DNA of 62,089 bases. Origin: Flagellimonas sp. 389 (GTDB taxonomy: Bacteria; Bacteroidota; Bacteroidia; Flavobacteriales; Flavobacteriaceae). Both the position numbers and the translations under genes were made by a program. The notes under the pieces were generated by a model that worked only from the letters and a program-made list of their open reading frames with translations, was not told the DNA's origin and made no database searches. Location: NCBI RefSeq assembly GCF_018449435.1, contig NZ_JAHCMU010000024.1, forward strand, positions 1-62,089, written 5' to 3'. Shown in pieces: positions 44,344 to 53,721 of the stretch (positions are counted from its first letter, which is position 1; each line of letters begins with the position of its first letter).

Positions 44344-46929
44344 ATGAGGATTTTTTTTGGTCCATTGTGTAACTGGGCAAAAATAGGGTTATTGTTGTTT
44401 ATGTTTACCGTCATTGGTTGTAATACCCTTAAAAAAGTTGGCGACGATGAACTGCTACTGACTAAAAACTCCATTTATGCCGATGAAGAAAAAGTTAGTG
44501 ACGATGATATTAGAAGCCTTGTTGCGCAAAAGCCAAATAGCGATCTATTAGGCTATCCCCTACGATTGAACCTCTATAATCTTGCCAAGGAAAATCCCGA
44601 TTCCTCTTTTCAAAATTGGCTGCACAGAAAAGAAAAACGGGAAAAAAGGTTAAACCGCCTACTTTCTAAAAAACAAGTAAACCGATTAATGGAATCCTTT
44701 GTTGTAAAAGGGGCCAGTGATTTTTTAAAAAGAATTGGAGAGCCTCCTGTTACCATAGATACATCCTTAACAAAAAAAACTACGGAACGTTTAGAGGCTT
44801 ACTATGACAGTAAGGGATATTTCAATAACTCGGCAAGCTATGACATTGTCGAGGGAAAAAGGAAAAAAAGAGCCGAAGTTGATTATAAGATTTCCTTGGA
44901 AAAACCTTTTTTGATAGATACTATTATCAAAAATATTACATCTCCAGAACTGGATTCCATTTATCAAATAGCCCCAGAAGAATCGTTTGTTAAAAAAGGA
45001 GAACAATTTGATTTGGGAAACTTCAACTTGGAAAGGGAACGTTTGACCACACTTTTTAGAAACTCTGGTGTGTATAATTTTCAAGAAAGTTCCATCAATT
45101 ATAATATTTTAAGGGATACTTCGCTGCTGGCGGACGATCAGTTAATGGATGTACAATTAAATATTCAGAAACCAAGAGGCGCAAATGATACGGACAGTAC
45201 TGAGACCTACCGGGTTCATAGGCTCAAAAACATTAATATTTATGCCGACTATTTAATCGGTGGAGCGACAGATTCACTCAAGTTCACGACCTATGAGAAC
45301 TACACCATATACTACGCTAATAAATTAAGATACAAACCTAAGGCATTGACCGATGCTGTTTTTTTTGAAAAAGATAGTGTTTATAGGGACTTGGATAGAA
45401 TAAGAACTTACAGGCAGATTACGAATTTGAATACGTTCAAATATCCAAATATTGAGTTTATACCCGATTCTACGAAATCACAATTGACCACCAACATTTA
45501 TCTGGCACCAAGACCCAAGTTTTCTTTGAGCTTTGATTTTGATGTAACCCATTCCAACATACAGCGAGTAGGGACTGCATTTAGTTCATCATTAACCTCA
45601 AGAAACGTTTTTGGAGGAGCAGAAACCCTAAGTATTTCGGCAAGGGGGTCCATTGGCCTATTGAGTGATGCCTCTTTATCAGATGAGACCTTTACTTCGG
45701 AACTGGGAGGAGATATCAACATCACTTTTCCAAGAATATGGTTTCCCTTAAAGACCAAAAAAATAATTCCCTACTACATGTTGCCCCAGAGCCGACTATC
45801 CGTAGGTACCAATTTTCAGAGAAACATTGGGTTGGACAAGCAATCCCTTAACTCGATTCTCTCTTACAATTGGTCGCCCACAAATAGTTTAAAGCACAAC
45901 ATAGAACTATTGAATGTAGAGTTTATACGAAATGTAAATCCAGATAACTTTTACAATGTATATCAAAATACCTTCAGTAACCTAGATGAAATAGCGGACG
46001 AGTTTCAAGATGACCCTCAATATGCCTCATTTTATGAAGAATCCAATGATATTAATGACCCACTGCAGCTTAGTATTCCAAATGGTGCAAATAGTTTTGT
46101 TGAAGCAGTATTGAACAATGAAATTCCCACCACTGCTGAACAGCTCAGTGAGGTAAATAGCATCGGTGAACGCCGACAAAGGTTAACCGAAAACAATTTA
46201 ATCTTTGCCAGTAATTATTCCTTTACCAAAAACAGTAAAACTGATATAAATGATAATAATTTTTATCAATTAAGAGTAAAGCTTGAGAGTGCTGGCAACC
46301 TACTATCACTTTTGGAAGATATAGTCCCTTATAATAAAAATGATAATGACCAGCTCTTAGTTTTTGGCGTTCCGTTTTCCCAGTATTTTAAAACCGAATT
46401 CGACTTTATTAAACACTGGGATATTGATGACTCCAAGGTATTGGCCTTTAGAAGTTTCTTTGGTCTCGCGGTTCCATATGGAAACTCAGAAAGTATTCCT
46501 TTTTTAAGAAGTTATTTTGCTGGTGGCTCCAATGACAATAGAGCTTGGAATGCCTACGAACTAGGTCCGGGCAGTACAAGCAATATCAATGATTTTAATG
46601 AAGCAAATTTAAAGATTGCCTTTAATTTGGAATACCGTTTCCCTATAGCGGGAGATGTAAAAGGAGCATTATTTGCTGATGCCGGTAATATTTGGAACGT
46701 TTTTGATAACGAGGATAATCCAGATGCGGTTTTTACAGATGTTACATCTCTGGCCGATATTGCCTTGGGCACAGGTTTAGGCCTTCGTTATGACTTTACT
46801 TATTTTGTTTTTAGGTTAGATGTCGGGTTCAAAACCTACAATCCAGCAGAAGAATGGTCAAGACGTTGGTTCAAAGGTTATAACCTTGGGAATGCAGTCT
46901 ATAATATAGGTATTAATTATCCTTTCTAG
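44344..46929 (+). CDS. tamL: TamL, outer-membrane BamA/TamA-family lipoprotein
   Basis: This lipoprotein of about 861 residues has its lipobox at FTVIGC and a membrane-associated C-terminal barrel. The N-terminal part contains POTRA-like repeats (about 100-350), and the last 400 residues are a 16-strand surface-antigen barrel ending YNIGINYPF, with the lid motif GGSNDNRAWNAYELGPGS. TamL with TamB is proposed to help outer-membrane assembly in Bacteroidota. I chose ATG 44344, which gives a lipoprotein signal; the longer frame starts at 44302 over the promoter. Confidence 0.88.
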   Translation: MRIFFGPLCNWAKIGLLLFMFTVIGCNTLKKVGDDELLLTKNSIYADEEKVSDDDIRSLVAQKPNSDLLGYPLRLNLYNLAKENPDSSFQNWLHRKEKREKRLNRLLSKKQVNRLMESFVVKGASDFLKRIGEPPVTIDTSLTKKTTERLEAYYDSKGYFNNSASYDIVEGKRKKRAEVDYKISLEKPFLIDTIIKNITSPELDSIYQIAPEESFVKKGEQFDLGNFNLERERLTTLFRNSGVYNFQESSINYNILRDTSLLADDQLMDVQLNIQKPRGANDTDSTETYRVHRLKNINIYADYLIGGATDSLKFTTYENYTIYYANKLRYKPKALTDAVFFEKDSVYRDLDRIRTYRQITNLNTFKYPNIEFIPDSTKSQLTTNIYLAPRPKFSLSFDFDVTHSNIQRVGTAFSSSLTSRNVFGGAETLSISARGSIGLLSDASLSDETFTSELGGDINITFPRIWFPLKTKKIIPYYMLPQSRLSVGTNFQRNIGLDKQSLNSILSYNWSPTNSLKHNIELLNVEFIRNVNPDNFYNVYQNTFSNLDEIADEFQDDPQYASFYEESNDINDPLQLSIPNGANSFVEAVLNNEIPTTAEQLSEVNSIGERRQRLTENNLIFASNYSFTKNSKTDINDNNFYQLRVKLESAGNLLSLLEDIVPYNKNDNDQLLVFGVPFSQYFKTEFDFIKHWDIDDSKVLAFRSFFGLAVPYGNSESIPFLRSYFAGGSNDNRAWNAYELGPGSTSNINDFNEANLKIAFNLEYRFPIAGDVKGALFADAGNIWNVFDNEDNPDAVFTDVTSLADIALGTGLGLRYDFTYFVFRLDVGFKTYNPAEEWSRRWFKGYNLGNAVYNIGINYPF

Positions 46930-46943
46930 CGGAAATATTTTAT

Positions 46944-46951
46944 TACTTTTG
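46944..46951 (+). promoter_or_regulatory. -7 box of the fbaA promoter
   Basis: TACTTTTG fits TAnnTTTG and lies 33 bases before the fbaA ATG at 46985. No clear -33 box is seen. Confidence 0.4.
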
Positions 46952-46984
46952 TAGCTTAATTTAACCCTAACTAACGAAAAAATT

Positions 46985-48052
46985 ATGTCCCACAATATAA
47001 AGCCAGGCGTTGCCACCGGAGATGAGGTACAAGCAATTTTCAACCATGCCAAAGAAAATGGTTATGCCCTGCCCGCGGTCAATGTAATAGGCTCTAACAC
47101 TATAAATTCCGTATTGGAAACCGCAGCGGAACTCAACTCTCCTGTAATAGTTCAATTTTCTAACGGAGGTGCGCAGTTCAATGCCGGTAAAGGATTATCC
47201 AACGAAAACCAAAGAGCAGCTGTTTTGGGAGCAGTTGCGGGAGCAAAACATGTTCATCAACTGGCAGAAGCTTATGGTGCAACAGTAATATTACATACCG
47301 ATCATTGTGCTAAAAAATTACTGCCTTGGATTGATGGCCTTTTGGACGCCAGTGAAGCACATTATGCAGCAACGGGCAAGTCATTGTTCAGTTCCCATAT
47401 GATTGATCTTTCCGAAGAGCCCATTGAGGAAAATATAGAAATCTGTAAAGGCTATTTGGAACGCATGAGCAAGATGGGTATGACCCTCGAAATTGAGCTT
47501 GGTGTAACAGGAGGTGAAGAAGATGGTGTTGATAATACAGATGTTGATGATTCCAAATTATATACCCAACCAGAAGAAGTAGCTTATGCGTATGAAGAGC
47601 TTTCAAAAGTAAGTCCAAGATTTACCGTAGCCGCAGCATTTGGAAATGTACATGGTGTTTACAAACCAGGGAATGTGAAACTGACACCAAAAATCCTTAA
47701 GAATTCACAAGAATTTATCTCCAATAAATATGGAGTAGCGCATAATCATATTGATTTTGTATTTCATGGCGGGTCAGGTTCAACGGTTGAAGAAATCCGT
47801 GAGGCCATTGGGTATGGCGTTATTAAAATGAATATCGATACCGACCTCCAATACGCATTCCTTTCAGGAGTTAGGGATTACGTTCAGGATAAGTCTGCAT
47901 ACCTTCAAGCACAAATAGGCAATCCAGATGGAGATGACCAACCTAATAAAAAGTTTTATGACCCAAGAGTATGGTTGCGCTCTGGGGAGCAGGCATTTGT
48001 TGCGCGCTTGAAAAAGGCATTTGAAGATTTAAATAACATAAACACCCTATAA
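46985..48052 (+). CDS. fbaA: Class II fructose-bisphosphate aldolase
   Basis: This zinc enzyme joins or cleaves fructose 1,6-bisphosphate in glycolysis. The 355 residues are normal for the class IIA form. The zinc ligands are seen in LHTDHCAKK (first His), the second in FGNVHGVYKPG and the third in DFVFHGGSGS; the catalytic Asp is in TDHC. The MTLEIELGVTGGEEDGVD motif is also diagnostic. accD follows 36 bases downstream. Confidence 0.97.
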   Translation: MSHNIKPGVATGDEVQAIFNHAKENGYALPAVNVIGSNTINSVLETAAELNSPVIVQFSNGGAQFNAGKGLSNENQRAAVLGAVAGAKHVHQLAEAYGATVILHTDHCAKKLLPWIDGLLDASEAHYAATGKSLFSSHMIDLSEEPIEENIEICKGYLERMSKMGMTLEIELGVTGGEEDGVDNTDVDDSKLYTQPEEVAYAYEELSKVSPRFTVAAAFGNVHGVYKPGNVKLTPKILKNSQEFISNKYGVAHNHIDFVFHGGSGSTVEEIREAIGYGVIKMNIDTDLQYAFLSGVRDYVQDKSAYLQAQIGNPDGDDQPNKKFYDPRVWLRSGEQAFVARLKKAFEDLNNINTL

Positions 48053-48088
48053 GCTTCCGAAAAAGCCGTTTAACTTAAATTTGATTTT

Positions 48089-48949
48089 ATGTCGTCTTGG
48101 TTTAAAAGAAAAGAAAAAGGAATACAAACAGCTACGGAGGAGAAAAAAGACACCCCAAAGGGGTTATGGTACAAATCCCCCACAGGAAAAATTGTTGAAT
48201 CTGAAGATTTAGCCAAAAACTTCTATGTAAGCCCAGAAGATGATTACCATGTTCGCATTGGCAGTAAAGAATATTTTGAAATCCTTTTTGACAATAACAA
48301 ATTTAGGGAACTTGATGAGAAATTATCATCCAAGGACCCTTTGAAATTTGTAGATACAAAAAAATATTCCGAACGTTTGAAAGCTGCACAGCAGAAAACA
48401 GGATTAAAAGATGCTATCAGAACTGCAGTGGGAAAATCCATGGGAAAAGAAATTGTTATTGCTTGCATGGATTTCAGCTTTATCGGAGGTTCTATGGGCA
48501 GTGTCGTTGGTGAAAAGATTGCTAGAGCCATTGATTATGCCAAAAAGAAAAAAGCTCCTTTTTTAATGATTTCAAAATCGGGTGGAGCCCGTATGATGGA
48601 AGCTGCTTTATCCCTTATGCAATTGGCAAAGACCTCTGCCAAATTAGCACAATTGGCCGAAGCCAAAGTACCTTACATTTCCTTATGTACAGATCCAACA
48701 ACGGGAGGAACCACTGCTTCTTATGCTATGCTAGGAGATATTAATATTTCTGAACCTGGTGCATTGATAGGTTTTGCCGGGCCAAGGGTTGTAAAGGACA
48801 CGGTGGGAAAAGATTTGCCAGATGGTTTCCAAACATCAGAGTTTGTAAAAGAACATGGATTTTTAGATTTTATAACCCATCGTAGGGATTTAAAAAAGAA
48901 CGTCAATTTATATATTGATTTGATTCAGAACCTACCTGTGAGATCTTAG
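48089..48949 (+). CDS. accD: Acetyl-CoA carboxylase carboxyltransferase subunit beta
   Basis: AccD forms, with AccA, the carboxyltransferase that makes malonyl-CoA. The 286-residue core is typical ([47 protein letters not shown]). The N-terminal zinc-ribbon region is recognisable ([15 protein letters not shown]...[14 protein letters not shown]), but the four Cys ligands are replaced by Ser, Thr, Ser and Asp. The metal-binding finger is therefore lost, while the rest is intact. It sits 36 bases after fbaA. Confidence 0.95.
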   Translation: MSSWFKRKEKGIQTATEEKKDTPKGLWYKSPTGKIVESEDLAKNFYVSPEDDYHVRIGSKEYFEILFDNNKFRELDEKLSSKDPLKFVDTKKYSERLKAAQQKTGLKDAIRTAVGKSMGKEIVIACMDFSFIGGSMGSVVGEKIARAIDYAKKKKAPFLMISKSGGARMMEAALSLMQLAKTSAKLAQLAEAKVPYISLCTDPTTGGTTASYAMLGDINISEPGALIGFAGPRVVKDTVGKDLPDGFQTSEFVKEHGFLDFITHRRDLKKNVNLYIDLIQNLPVRS

Positions 48950-48957
48950 TTAAAAAG

Positions 48958-49446
48958 ATGAGATTCTTTTCAATTCAGTTAACACTCATTTGTATTCTTT
49001 TTTTCTGTTGTTCGTCCAATAACAGTAATCCGGAATCAGAAGAAACTTCAAGCGATTCAACTAATGAAGACGTTGCACTTGTAACTGAAGTCAATGTTAC
49101 TGGAAATGAAAATGACTACACATTCAGTGTCACCATTTCAAGTCCAGATAAAGGATGTAACCAATATGCAGATTGGTGGGAAGTTGTTGATTTGGATGGA
49201 AATCTAATTTATCGCAGAATTCTGGCCCATAGCCATGTAAACGAACAACCTTTTTCACGTTCTGGCAGTGCAGTTGCAATCCTAGATAATATAACGGTCT
49301 ATGTACGGGCTCACATGAACAACTCAGGATATGGTAAAAATGTCATGAAGGGCTCGGTAAAAGAAGGGTTTAAAGAATTTGAACTTGGAATATTCGCCGA
49401 AGACTTAGATAAAATAGAGCCTCTTCCAACTGGTTGTGCTTTTTAA
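48958..49446 (+). CDS. Lipoprotein of unknown function
   Basis: This 162-residue protein has a lipoprotein signal (CILFFCC) followed by an Asn/Ser/Glu-rich linker. The remaining 110 residues are a beta-rich domain with GCNQYADWWEVVDLDGNLIYRR and a HSHVNEQPFSRSG stretch; a Cys pair (near 62 and 160) may be disulfide-linked. The domain fits a small Ig-like fold, but I do not recognise the family. It starts 8 bases after accD on the same strand. Confidence 0.75.
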   Translation: MRFFSIQLTLICILFFCCSSNNSNPESEETSSDSTNEDVALVTEVNVTGNENDYTFSVTISSPDKGCNQYADWWEVVDLDGNLIYRRILAHSHVNEQPFSRSGSAVAILDNITVYVRAHMNNSGYGKNVMKGSVKEGFKEFELGIFAEDLDKIEPLPTGCAF

Positions 49447-49501
49447 GATATAGCCGATTCGCTCTAATTTAATTTTAGAAAAATTATTTTAAAAAAAGAC
49501 T

Positions 49502-49509
49502 TATCTTTG
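49502..49509 (+). promoter_or_regulatory. -7 box of the rpsO promoter
   Basis: TATCTTTG fits TAnnTTTG and lies 54 bases before the rpsO ATG. The -33 region is T-rich, without TTG. Confidence 0.45.
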
Positions 49510-49563
49510 CACGCTGATTGAAAGACAATCGCATACATAAAAATCATTTAAATAAATATTGGA

Positions 49564-49833
49564 ATGTATTTAACGAAAGAAGTAAAAGCCGACATCTTTA
49601 AGAAACACGGAGGCTCCGAGAACAACACAGGTTCCACAGAGGGTCAGGTGGCATTGTTTACACACCGCATCAACCATTTAACAACACATTTAAAAAGAAA
49701 CCACAAGGACTACAATACAGAACGTTCTTTGGTAAAAATGGTAGGTAAAAGACGTGCTCTCTTAGATTACCTAAAGAAAAAAGATATTGAAAAATACCGT
49801 TCTTTGATTAAAGAACTAGGTATCAGAAAATAA
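49564..49833 (+). CDS. rpsO: 30S ribosomal protein S15
   Basis: S15 binds 16S rRNA early in 30S assembly. The 89 residues include the usual motifs GSTEGQVALFTHRINHLTTHL and KDYNTERSLVKMVGKRR. It is followed by a strong terminator and then pnp, the same order as in many bacteria. Confidence 0.98.
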   Translation: MYLTKEVKADIFKKHGGSENNTGSTEGQVALFTHRINHLTTHLKRNHKDYNTERSLVKMVGKRRALLDYLKKKDIEKYRSLIKELGIRK

Positions 49834-49840
49834 AAAACTA

Positions 49841-49866
49841 GGGGAGGCTTTGGCTTCCCCTTTTAT
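49841..49866 (+). terminator. Terminator of rpsO
   Basis: The arms GGGGAGGC and GGCTTCCCC (49841-49848 and 49852-49860, with one G-T pair) are followed by TTTTATTTT. It separates rpsO from pnp. Confidence 0.85.
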
Positions 49867-50052
49867 TTTGGCTAAACTTGTTTTAGCAATTGCAAAACCC
49901 TAATGTATTAGGTAAATACAAAAAGCTGCCTACAGTTTTTCATTGGTCAGTGCCAAAGGCACACACAACAACAACACAACCCGACCGTCCGGATGGCGGT
50001 AGACCAAATGTTTAATAACCCGTGCAAACTATGAACGGGTAAGATATTTTTT
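49867..50052 (+). promoter_or_regulatory. Structured leader of pnp
   Basis: Several small hairpins lie in these 186 bases: GCTAAA/TTTAGC (49871-49887), CCTAAT/ATTAGG (49899-49912), TGCC/GGCA (49951-49961), an ACCG/CGGT hairpin near 49984-50000 and ACCCGT/ACGGGT (50018-50040), the last ending 12 bases before the ATG. An A/C-only stretch (49961-49982) lies between them. No -7 box is clear in this region. Confidence 0.4.
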
Positions 50053-52275
50053 ATGATTCCAAAAACTTTTAAAGAGGTCATAGACCTCGGTGACGGTAGA
50101 GAGATTTCTATCGAAACCGGAAAATTGGCAAAACAGGCCCATGGCTCTGTTGTTGTCCAATCTGGCAAGTGTATGTTATTATGTACAGTTGTATCCAACT
50201 ACAAACAAGCAGATGTGGATTTTTTACCATTAACGGTAGATTACCGAGAAAAATTTGCTGCTGCTGGGCGTTATCCCGGCGGTTTTTTTAAGCGAGAAGC
50301 AAGACCAAGTGATGGTGAAGTATTGACCATGCGTTTGGTCGACCGTGTTCTTCGTCCACTTTTCCCAAAGGATTATCATTCTGAAACACAGGTGATGATT
50401 CAATTAATGTCGCACGATGAAGATGTAATGCCCGATGCAATGGCTGGTTTGGCCGCCTCTGCAGCTATTCAACTTTCAGATTTTCCATTTGAATGCGCAA
50501 TTTCTGAAGCTAGAGTTGGTCGTGTAAATGGCGAATTTGTCATCAATCCAACCAGAGCACAGCTAAAAGAATCCGACATTGACATGATGATCGGTGCTTC
50601 TGCAGATTCTGTGATGATGGTTGAAGGAGAGATGGATGAAATCTCAGAAGAAGAAATGACAGAGGCCATCAAATTTGCACACGAAGCCATTAAAGTACAA
50701 TGTGCTGCCCAAATACGATTGGCCGAGGCTTTTGGGAAGAAAGATGTTCGAGAGTATGATCCAGAGCGTGAAGATGAAGATCTTGCCAAAAAGGTATATG
50801 ACCTTACGTATGATAAAGTTTATGCAGTTGCAAAAGCAGGTTCTGCCAAACATGAGCGTAGCGCTGCTTTTGATGCTATTAAAGAAGAAATAAAAGCCAC
50901 ATTTTCTGAAGAGGAATTGGAAGATTTTGGAGATTTAGTATCCAAATACTTCTACAAAGCGGAAAAAGCTGCCGTTAGGGATTTAACCCTCAACGAAGGA
51001 CTTCGATTAGATGGTAGAAAAACGGATGAGATTCGACCAATTTGGTGCGAGATCGATTATTTACCTTCGGTTCACGGTTCTTCAATCTTTACAAGAGGAG
51101 AAACTCAGGCATTGGCTACGGTTACTTTAGGTACATCAAGAGAGGCCAATCAAATAGATATGCCATCTTATGAGGGCGAAGAAACTTTCTATCTACACTA
51201 TAACTTCCCTCCTTTTTCAACTGGTGAAGCTAGACCAATTCGTGGTACATCCCGTAGAGAAGTAGGTCACGGAAACTTGGCACAACGCGCCTTAAAGGGA
51301 ATGATTCCTGAAGATTGTCCATATACTGTAAGAGTTGTCTCCGAAGTATTGGAATCCAACGGTTCTTCTTCAATGGCAACAGTATGTTCTGGTACAATGG
51401 CTTTGATGGATGCCGGTGTTCAATTGAAAAAACCAGTCTCTGGTATAGCCATGGGATTGATTACTGATACCGATTCTGGAAAGTATGCGGTCCTATCCGA
51501 TATTTTGGGTGATGAAGATCACTTAGGGGATATGGATTTTAAAGTAACCGGTACAGCTGATGGAATTACTGCTTGTCAAATGGACATCAAGGTAAAAGGA
51601 CTTTCCTATGAAATTTTGGTCAAAGCCTTAATGCAAGCTAAAGATGGTAGACTGCATATCCTTGAAAAGTTGACAGATACTATTGAAGCACCAAGAGAAG
51701 ATGTTAAGTCTTATGCCCCAAAAATTGTCACTAAAGTTATTCCAGGAGAATATATTGGTGCCGTAATTGGTTCTGGTGGAAAAGTGATTCAAGAATTGCA
51801 AAAAGAAACTAACACTACTATTGTAATCAACGAAGATCCTGACACTGAAGAAGGTATCGTGGAAATTTTGGGTACGGGACAAGAAGGCATTGATGCGGTT
51901 ATCGCCAAAATAGAAGCCTTAATGTTCAAACCAGAAGTTGGTAGCGTTTACGAAGTTAAAGTTATCAAGATGCTAGACTTCGGTGCTGTAGTTGAGTATG
52001 TTGAAGCACCTGGTAATGAAGTGTTGCTTCATGTATCCGAACTAGCATGGGAACGTACCGAAAAAGTTTCCGACGTAGTCAATATGGGTGATGTTTTTGA
52101 TGTGAAGTACTTTGGACTTGACCCAAGAACAAGAAAAGAAAAGGTTTCTAGAAAAGCTTTGCTTCCAAAACCTGAAGGCTATGTTGAACGTCCACCAAGA
52201 AATGATAAAGGTGACCGCAGAGGTGGTGGTGATCGTCGTGGTGGAAATCGTGATAGAAAACCAAGAAGGGACTAA
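50053..52275 (+). CDS. pnp: Polyribonucleotide nucleotidyltransferase
   Basis: PNPase breaks down RNA from the 3' end using phosphate. The 740 residues contain two RNase PH-like domains (about 10-230 and 315-545), a helical linker, a KH domain (about 556-620, with [15 protein letters not shown]) and an S1 domain (about 625-700), plus a Gly/Arg-rich basic tail at the end ([10 protein letters not shown]) common in Bacteroidota. The catalytic motif in RNase PH 2 includes [12 protein letters not shown]. It lies after rpsO and before rpoD, with its own structured leader. Confidence 0.97.
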   Translation: MIPKTFKEVIDLGDGREISIETGKLAKQAHGSVVVQSGKCMLLCTVVSNYKQADVDFLPLTVDYREKFAAAGRYPGGFFKREARPSDGEVLTMRLVDRVLRPLFPKDYHSETQVMIQLMSHDEDVMPDAMAGLAASAAIQLSDFPFECAISEARVGRVNGEFVINPTRAQLKESDIDMMIGASADSVMMVEGEMDEISEEEMTEAIKFAHEAIKVQCAAQIRLAEAFGKKDVREYDPEREDEDLAKKVYDLTYDKVYAVAKAGSAKHERSAAFDAIKEEIKATFSEEELEDFGDLVSKYFYKAEKAAVRDLTLNEGLRLDGRKTDEIRPIWCEIDYLPSVHGSSIFTRGETQALATVTLGTSREANQIDMPSYEGEETFYLHYNFPPFSTGEARPIRGTSRREVGHGNLAQRALKGMIPEDCPYTVRVVSEVLESNGSSSMATVCSGTMALMDAGVQLKKPVSGIAMGLITDTDSGKYAVLSDILGDEDHLGDMDFKVTGTADGITACQMDIKVKGLSYEILVKALMQAKDGRLHILEKLTDTIEAPREDVKSYAPKIVTKVIPGEYIGAVIGSGGKVIQELQKETNTTIVINEDPDTEEGIVEILGTGQEGIDAVIAKIEALMFKPEVGSVYEVKVIKMLDFGAVVEYVEAPGNEVLLHVSELAWERTEKVSDVVNMGDVFDVKYFGLDPRTRKEKVSRKALLPKPEGYVERPPRNDKGDRRGGGDRRGGNRDRKPRRD

Positions 52276-52300
52276 TCTACAGTAGTTTACTGATTACCTA

Positions 52301-52333
52301 AAAGCCTCAGGGATTTTTCTCTGAGGTTTTTTG
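52301..52333 (+). terminator. Terminator of pnp
   Basis: The arms AAAGCCTCAG and CTGAGGTTTT (52301-52310 and 52321-52330) enclose the loop GGATTTTTCT; a TTTTTT run follows. Confidence 0.85.
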
Positions 52334-52442
52334 TTTTACAAAAAAATCCAAATAAATTTTATCAAATTGTAACTTTTTACATTTTCCTACGTATAATCTA
52401 ATGAGCTTCGGTTCACAAATAAAAAAAGAAGGGAAAATTTAG

Positions 52443-53306
52443 ATGAGACAGTTAAAAATTACAAAACAGGTTACCAATAGGGAAACCGCTTCGTTGGACA
52501 AATATTTACAGGAAATTGGTAAAGTAGATTTAATCACTGCCGATGAAGAAGTAGAATTGGCACAGCGAATTAAAGCGGGAGACCAAGTAGCCTTGGAAAA
52601 ATTAACTAAAGCCAACCTCAGGTTCGTGGTTTCTGTAGCAAAGCAATATCAAAACCAAGGACTAACACTTCCAGATTTAATTAATGAAGGAAACCTAGGT
52701 TTGATCAAGGCAGCACAACGTTTTGACGAGACCCGTGGATTTAAGTTTATATCCTATGCCGTTTGGTGGATTCGTCAATCCATACTTCAGGCATTGGCAG
52801 AGCAATCCCGTATTGTTAGGTTGCCGTTGAACAAGATTGGTTCTATCAATAAAATAAACAAAACTTTTGCTTTTCTAGAGCAAGCACACGAGCGTATCCC
52901 ATCCGCAGAAGAAATTGCCAAAGAGTTGGATATGACCGTTGAGGACGTAAAGCAATCGTTAAAAAACTCGGGGCGTCACGTATCCATGGATGCGCCTCTT
53001 ATTGACGGTGAGGATTCCAACTTATATGATGTATTACGTAGTGGAGAATCTCCAAACCCAGATAAAGATTTATTGCACGAGTCTTTGCGAACAGAGATTG
53101 AGCGCGCTTTAGAAACCTTAACACCAAGAGAAGCGGATGTTATTCGCTTGTATTTCGGATTGGCAGGACAGCATTCGATGACTTTGGAAGAAATTGGTGA
53201 GACTTTTGATCTAACAAGAGAACGAGTTCGTCAAATTAAGGAAAAAGCAATCAGAAGGCTAAAACACACTTCTAGAAGTAAAATATTAAAAACTTACTTG
53301 GGATAA
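52443..53306 (+). CDS. rpoD: Primary RNA polymerase sigma factor
   Basis: This is the housekeeping sigma-70 of Bacteroidota, 287 residues and without the long region 1.1 of E. coli. Region 1.2 ([15 protein letters not shown]), region 2 ([38 protein letters not shown]), region 3 and the region 4 helix-turn-helix ([21 protein letters not shown]) are complete. It reads the TTTG/TAnnTTTG promoters listed here. The frame starts at ATG 52443. An unusually structured region follows the stop. Confidence 0.95.
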   Translation: MRQLKITKQVTNRETASLDKYLQEIGKVDLITADEEVELAQRIKAGDQVALEKLTKANLRFVVSVAKQYQNQGLTLPDLINEGNLGLIKAAQRFDETRGFKFISYAVWWIRQSILQALAEQSRIVRLPLNKIGSINKINKTFAFLEQAHERIPSAEEIAKELDMTVEDVKQSLKNSGRHVSMDAPLIDGEDSNLYDVLRSGESPNPDKDLLHESLRTEIERALETLTPREADVIRLYFGLAGQHSMTLEEIGETFDLTRERVRQIKEKAIRRLKHTSRSKILKTYLG

Positions 53307-53321
53307 CCCTAATATTATCTC

Positions 53322-53379
53322 ACAAATTACAGTTAAACAAACCTTAAATTTGTTTTTTGGCAAGAAAGTTGTAATTTGT
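53322..53379 (+). other. Nested inverted-repeat structure after rpoD
   Basis: The outer stem ACAAATTACA/TGTAATTTGT (10 bp) lies around the inner stem AAACAAA/TTTGTTT (7 bp, 53335-53341 and 53349-53355), which is followed by TTT. The inner part resembles an AT-rich terminator; the outer stem would stabilise it. Confidence 0.5.
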
Positions 53380-53387
53380 AATCCTAC

Positions 53388-53415
53388 AACAGTTTATCAT
53401 GACTGTTCGTTTTTT
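53388..53415 (+). terminator. Second hairpin with T run after rpoD
   Basis: The arms AACAGT and ACTGTT (53388-53393 and 53402-53407) flank an 8-base loop and are followed by CG and six T. Confidence 0.55.
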
Positions 53416-53424
53416 GATTGATGA

Positions 53425-53454
53425 ATAAACTCCGGCTGATTACCGGAGTTTTTT
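53425..53454 (+). terminator. Strong terminator after rpoD
   Basis: The arms AAACTCCGG and CCGGAGTTT (53427-53435 and 53443-53451) pair perfectly; a T run follows. It is the third hairpin of the series. Confidence 0.88.
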
Positions 53455-53721
53455 CATTTATAATATTTATTAAACACCTGTTTATCAGTATATTTAGATT
53501 ATAATTGAAAGAACAGAAAGCATTAAATCCAATAGGTTTTTAATCTAATTTTCATGAAATGTTTTCTTTTAACCAAATACTTGAGCCATTTCCATTGACA
53601 AGTTGTATAAAAACTTTACACTCTAAAGTCGTTCTTGTTAAAGTTTTTCAAACTTCTGTCCAACCATCAATTTCTTGCGTACATAGTATAAGCGTTGCAT
53701 AATAATTTAAAGATAAGGGAT

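Larger units (their letters stand above)
53307..53721. other. Structured 3' region of rpoD and spacer before the metalloprotease gene
   Basis: This 415-base stretch has no gene. 53322-53379 forms a nested hairpin: the outer arms ACAAATTACA and TGTAATTTGT, ten of ten paired, enclose the inner arms AAACAAA and TTTGTTT. Two terminator-like hairpins follow. 53455-53721 is AT-rich with no structure or promoter that I can identify, apart from AGATAAGGGAT just before the ATG at 53722, which could act as a weak Shine-Dalgarno site. Confidence 0.55.

Noticed and set aside
49961..49982. A/C-only tract as a microsatellite
   Set aside because: The unit is irregular (CA and CAA mixed) and short, so it is better seen as an unpaired part of the pnp leader.
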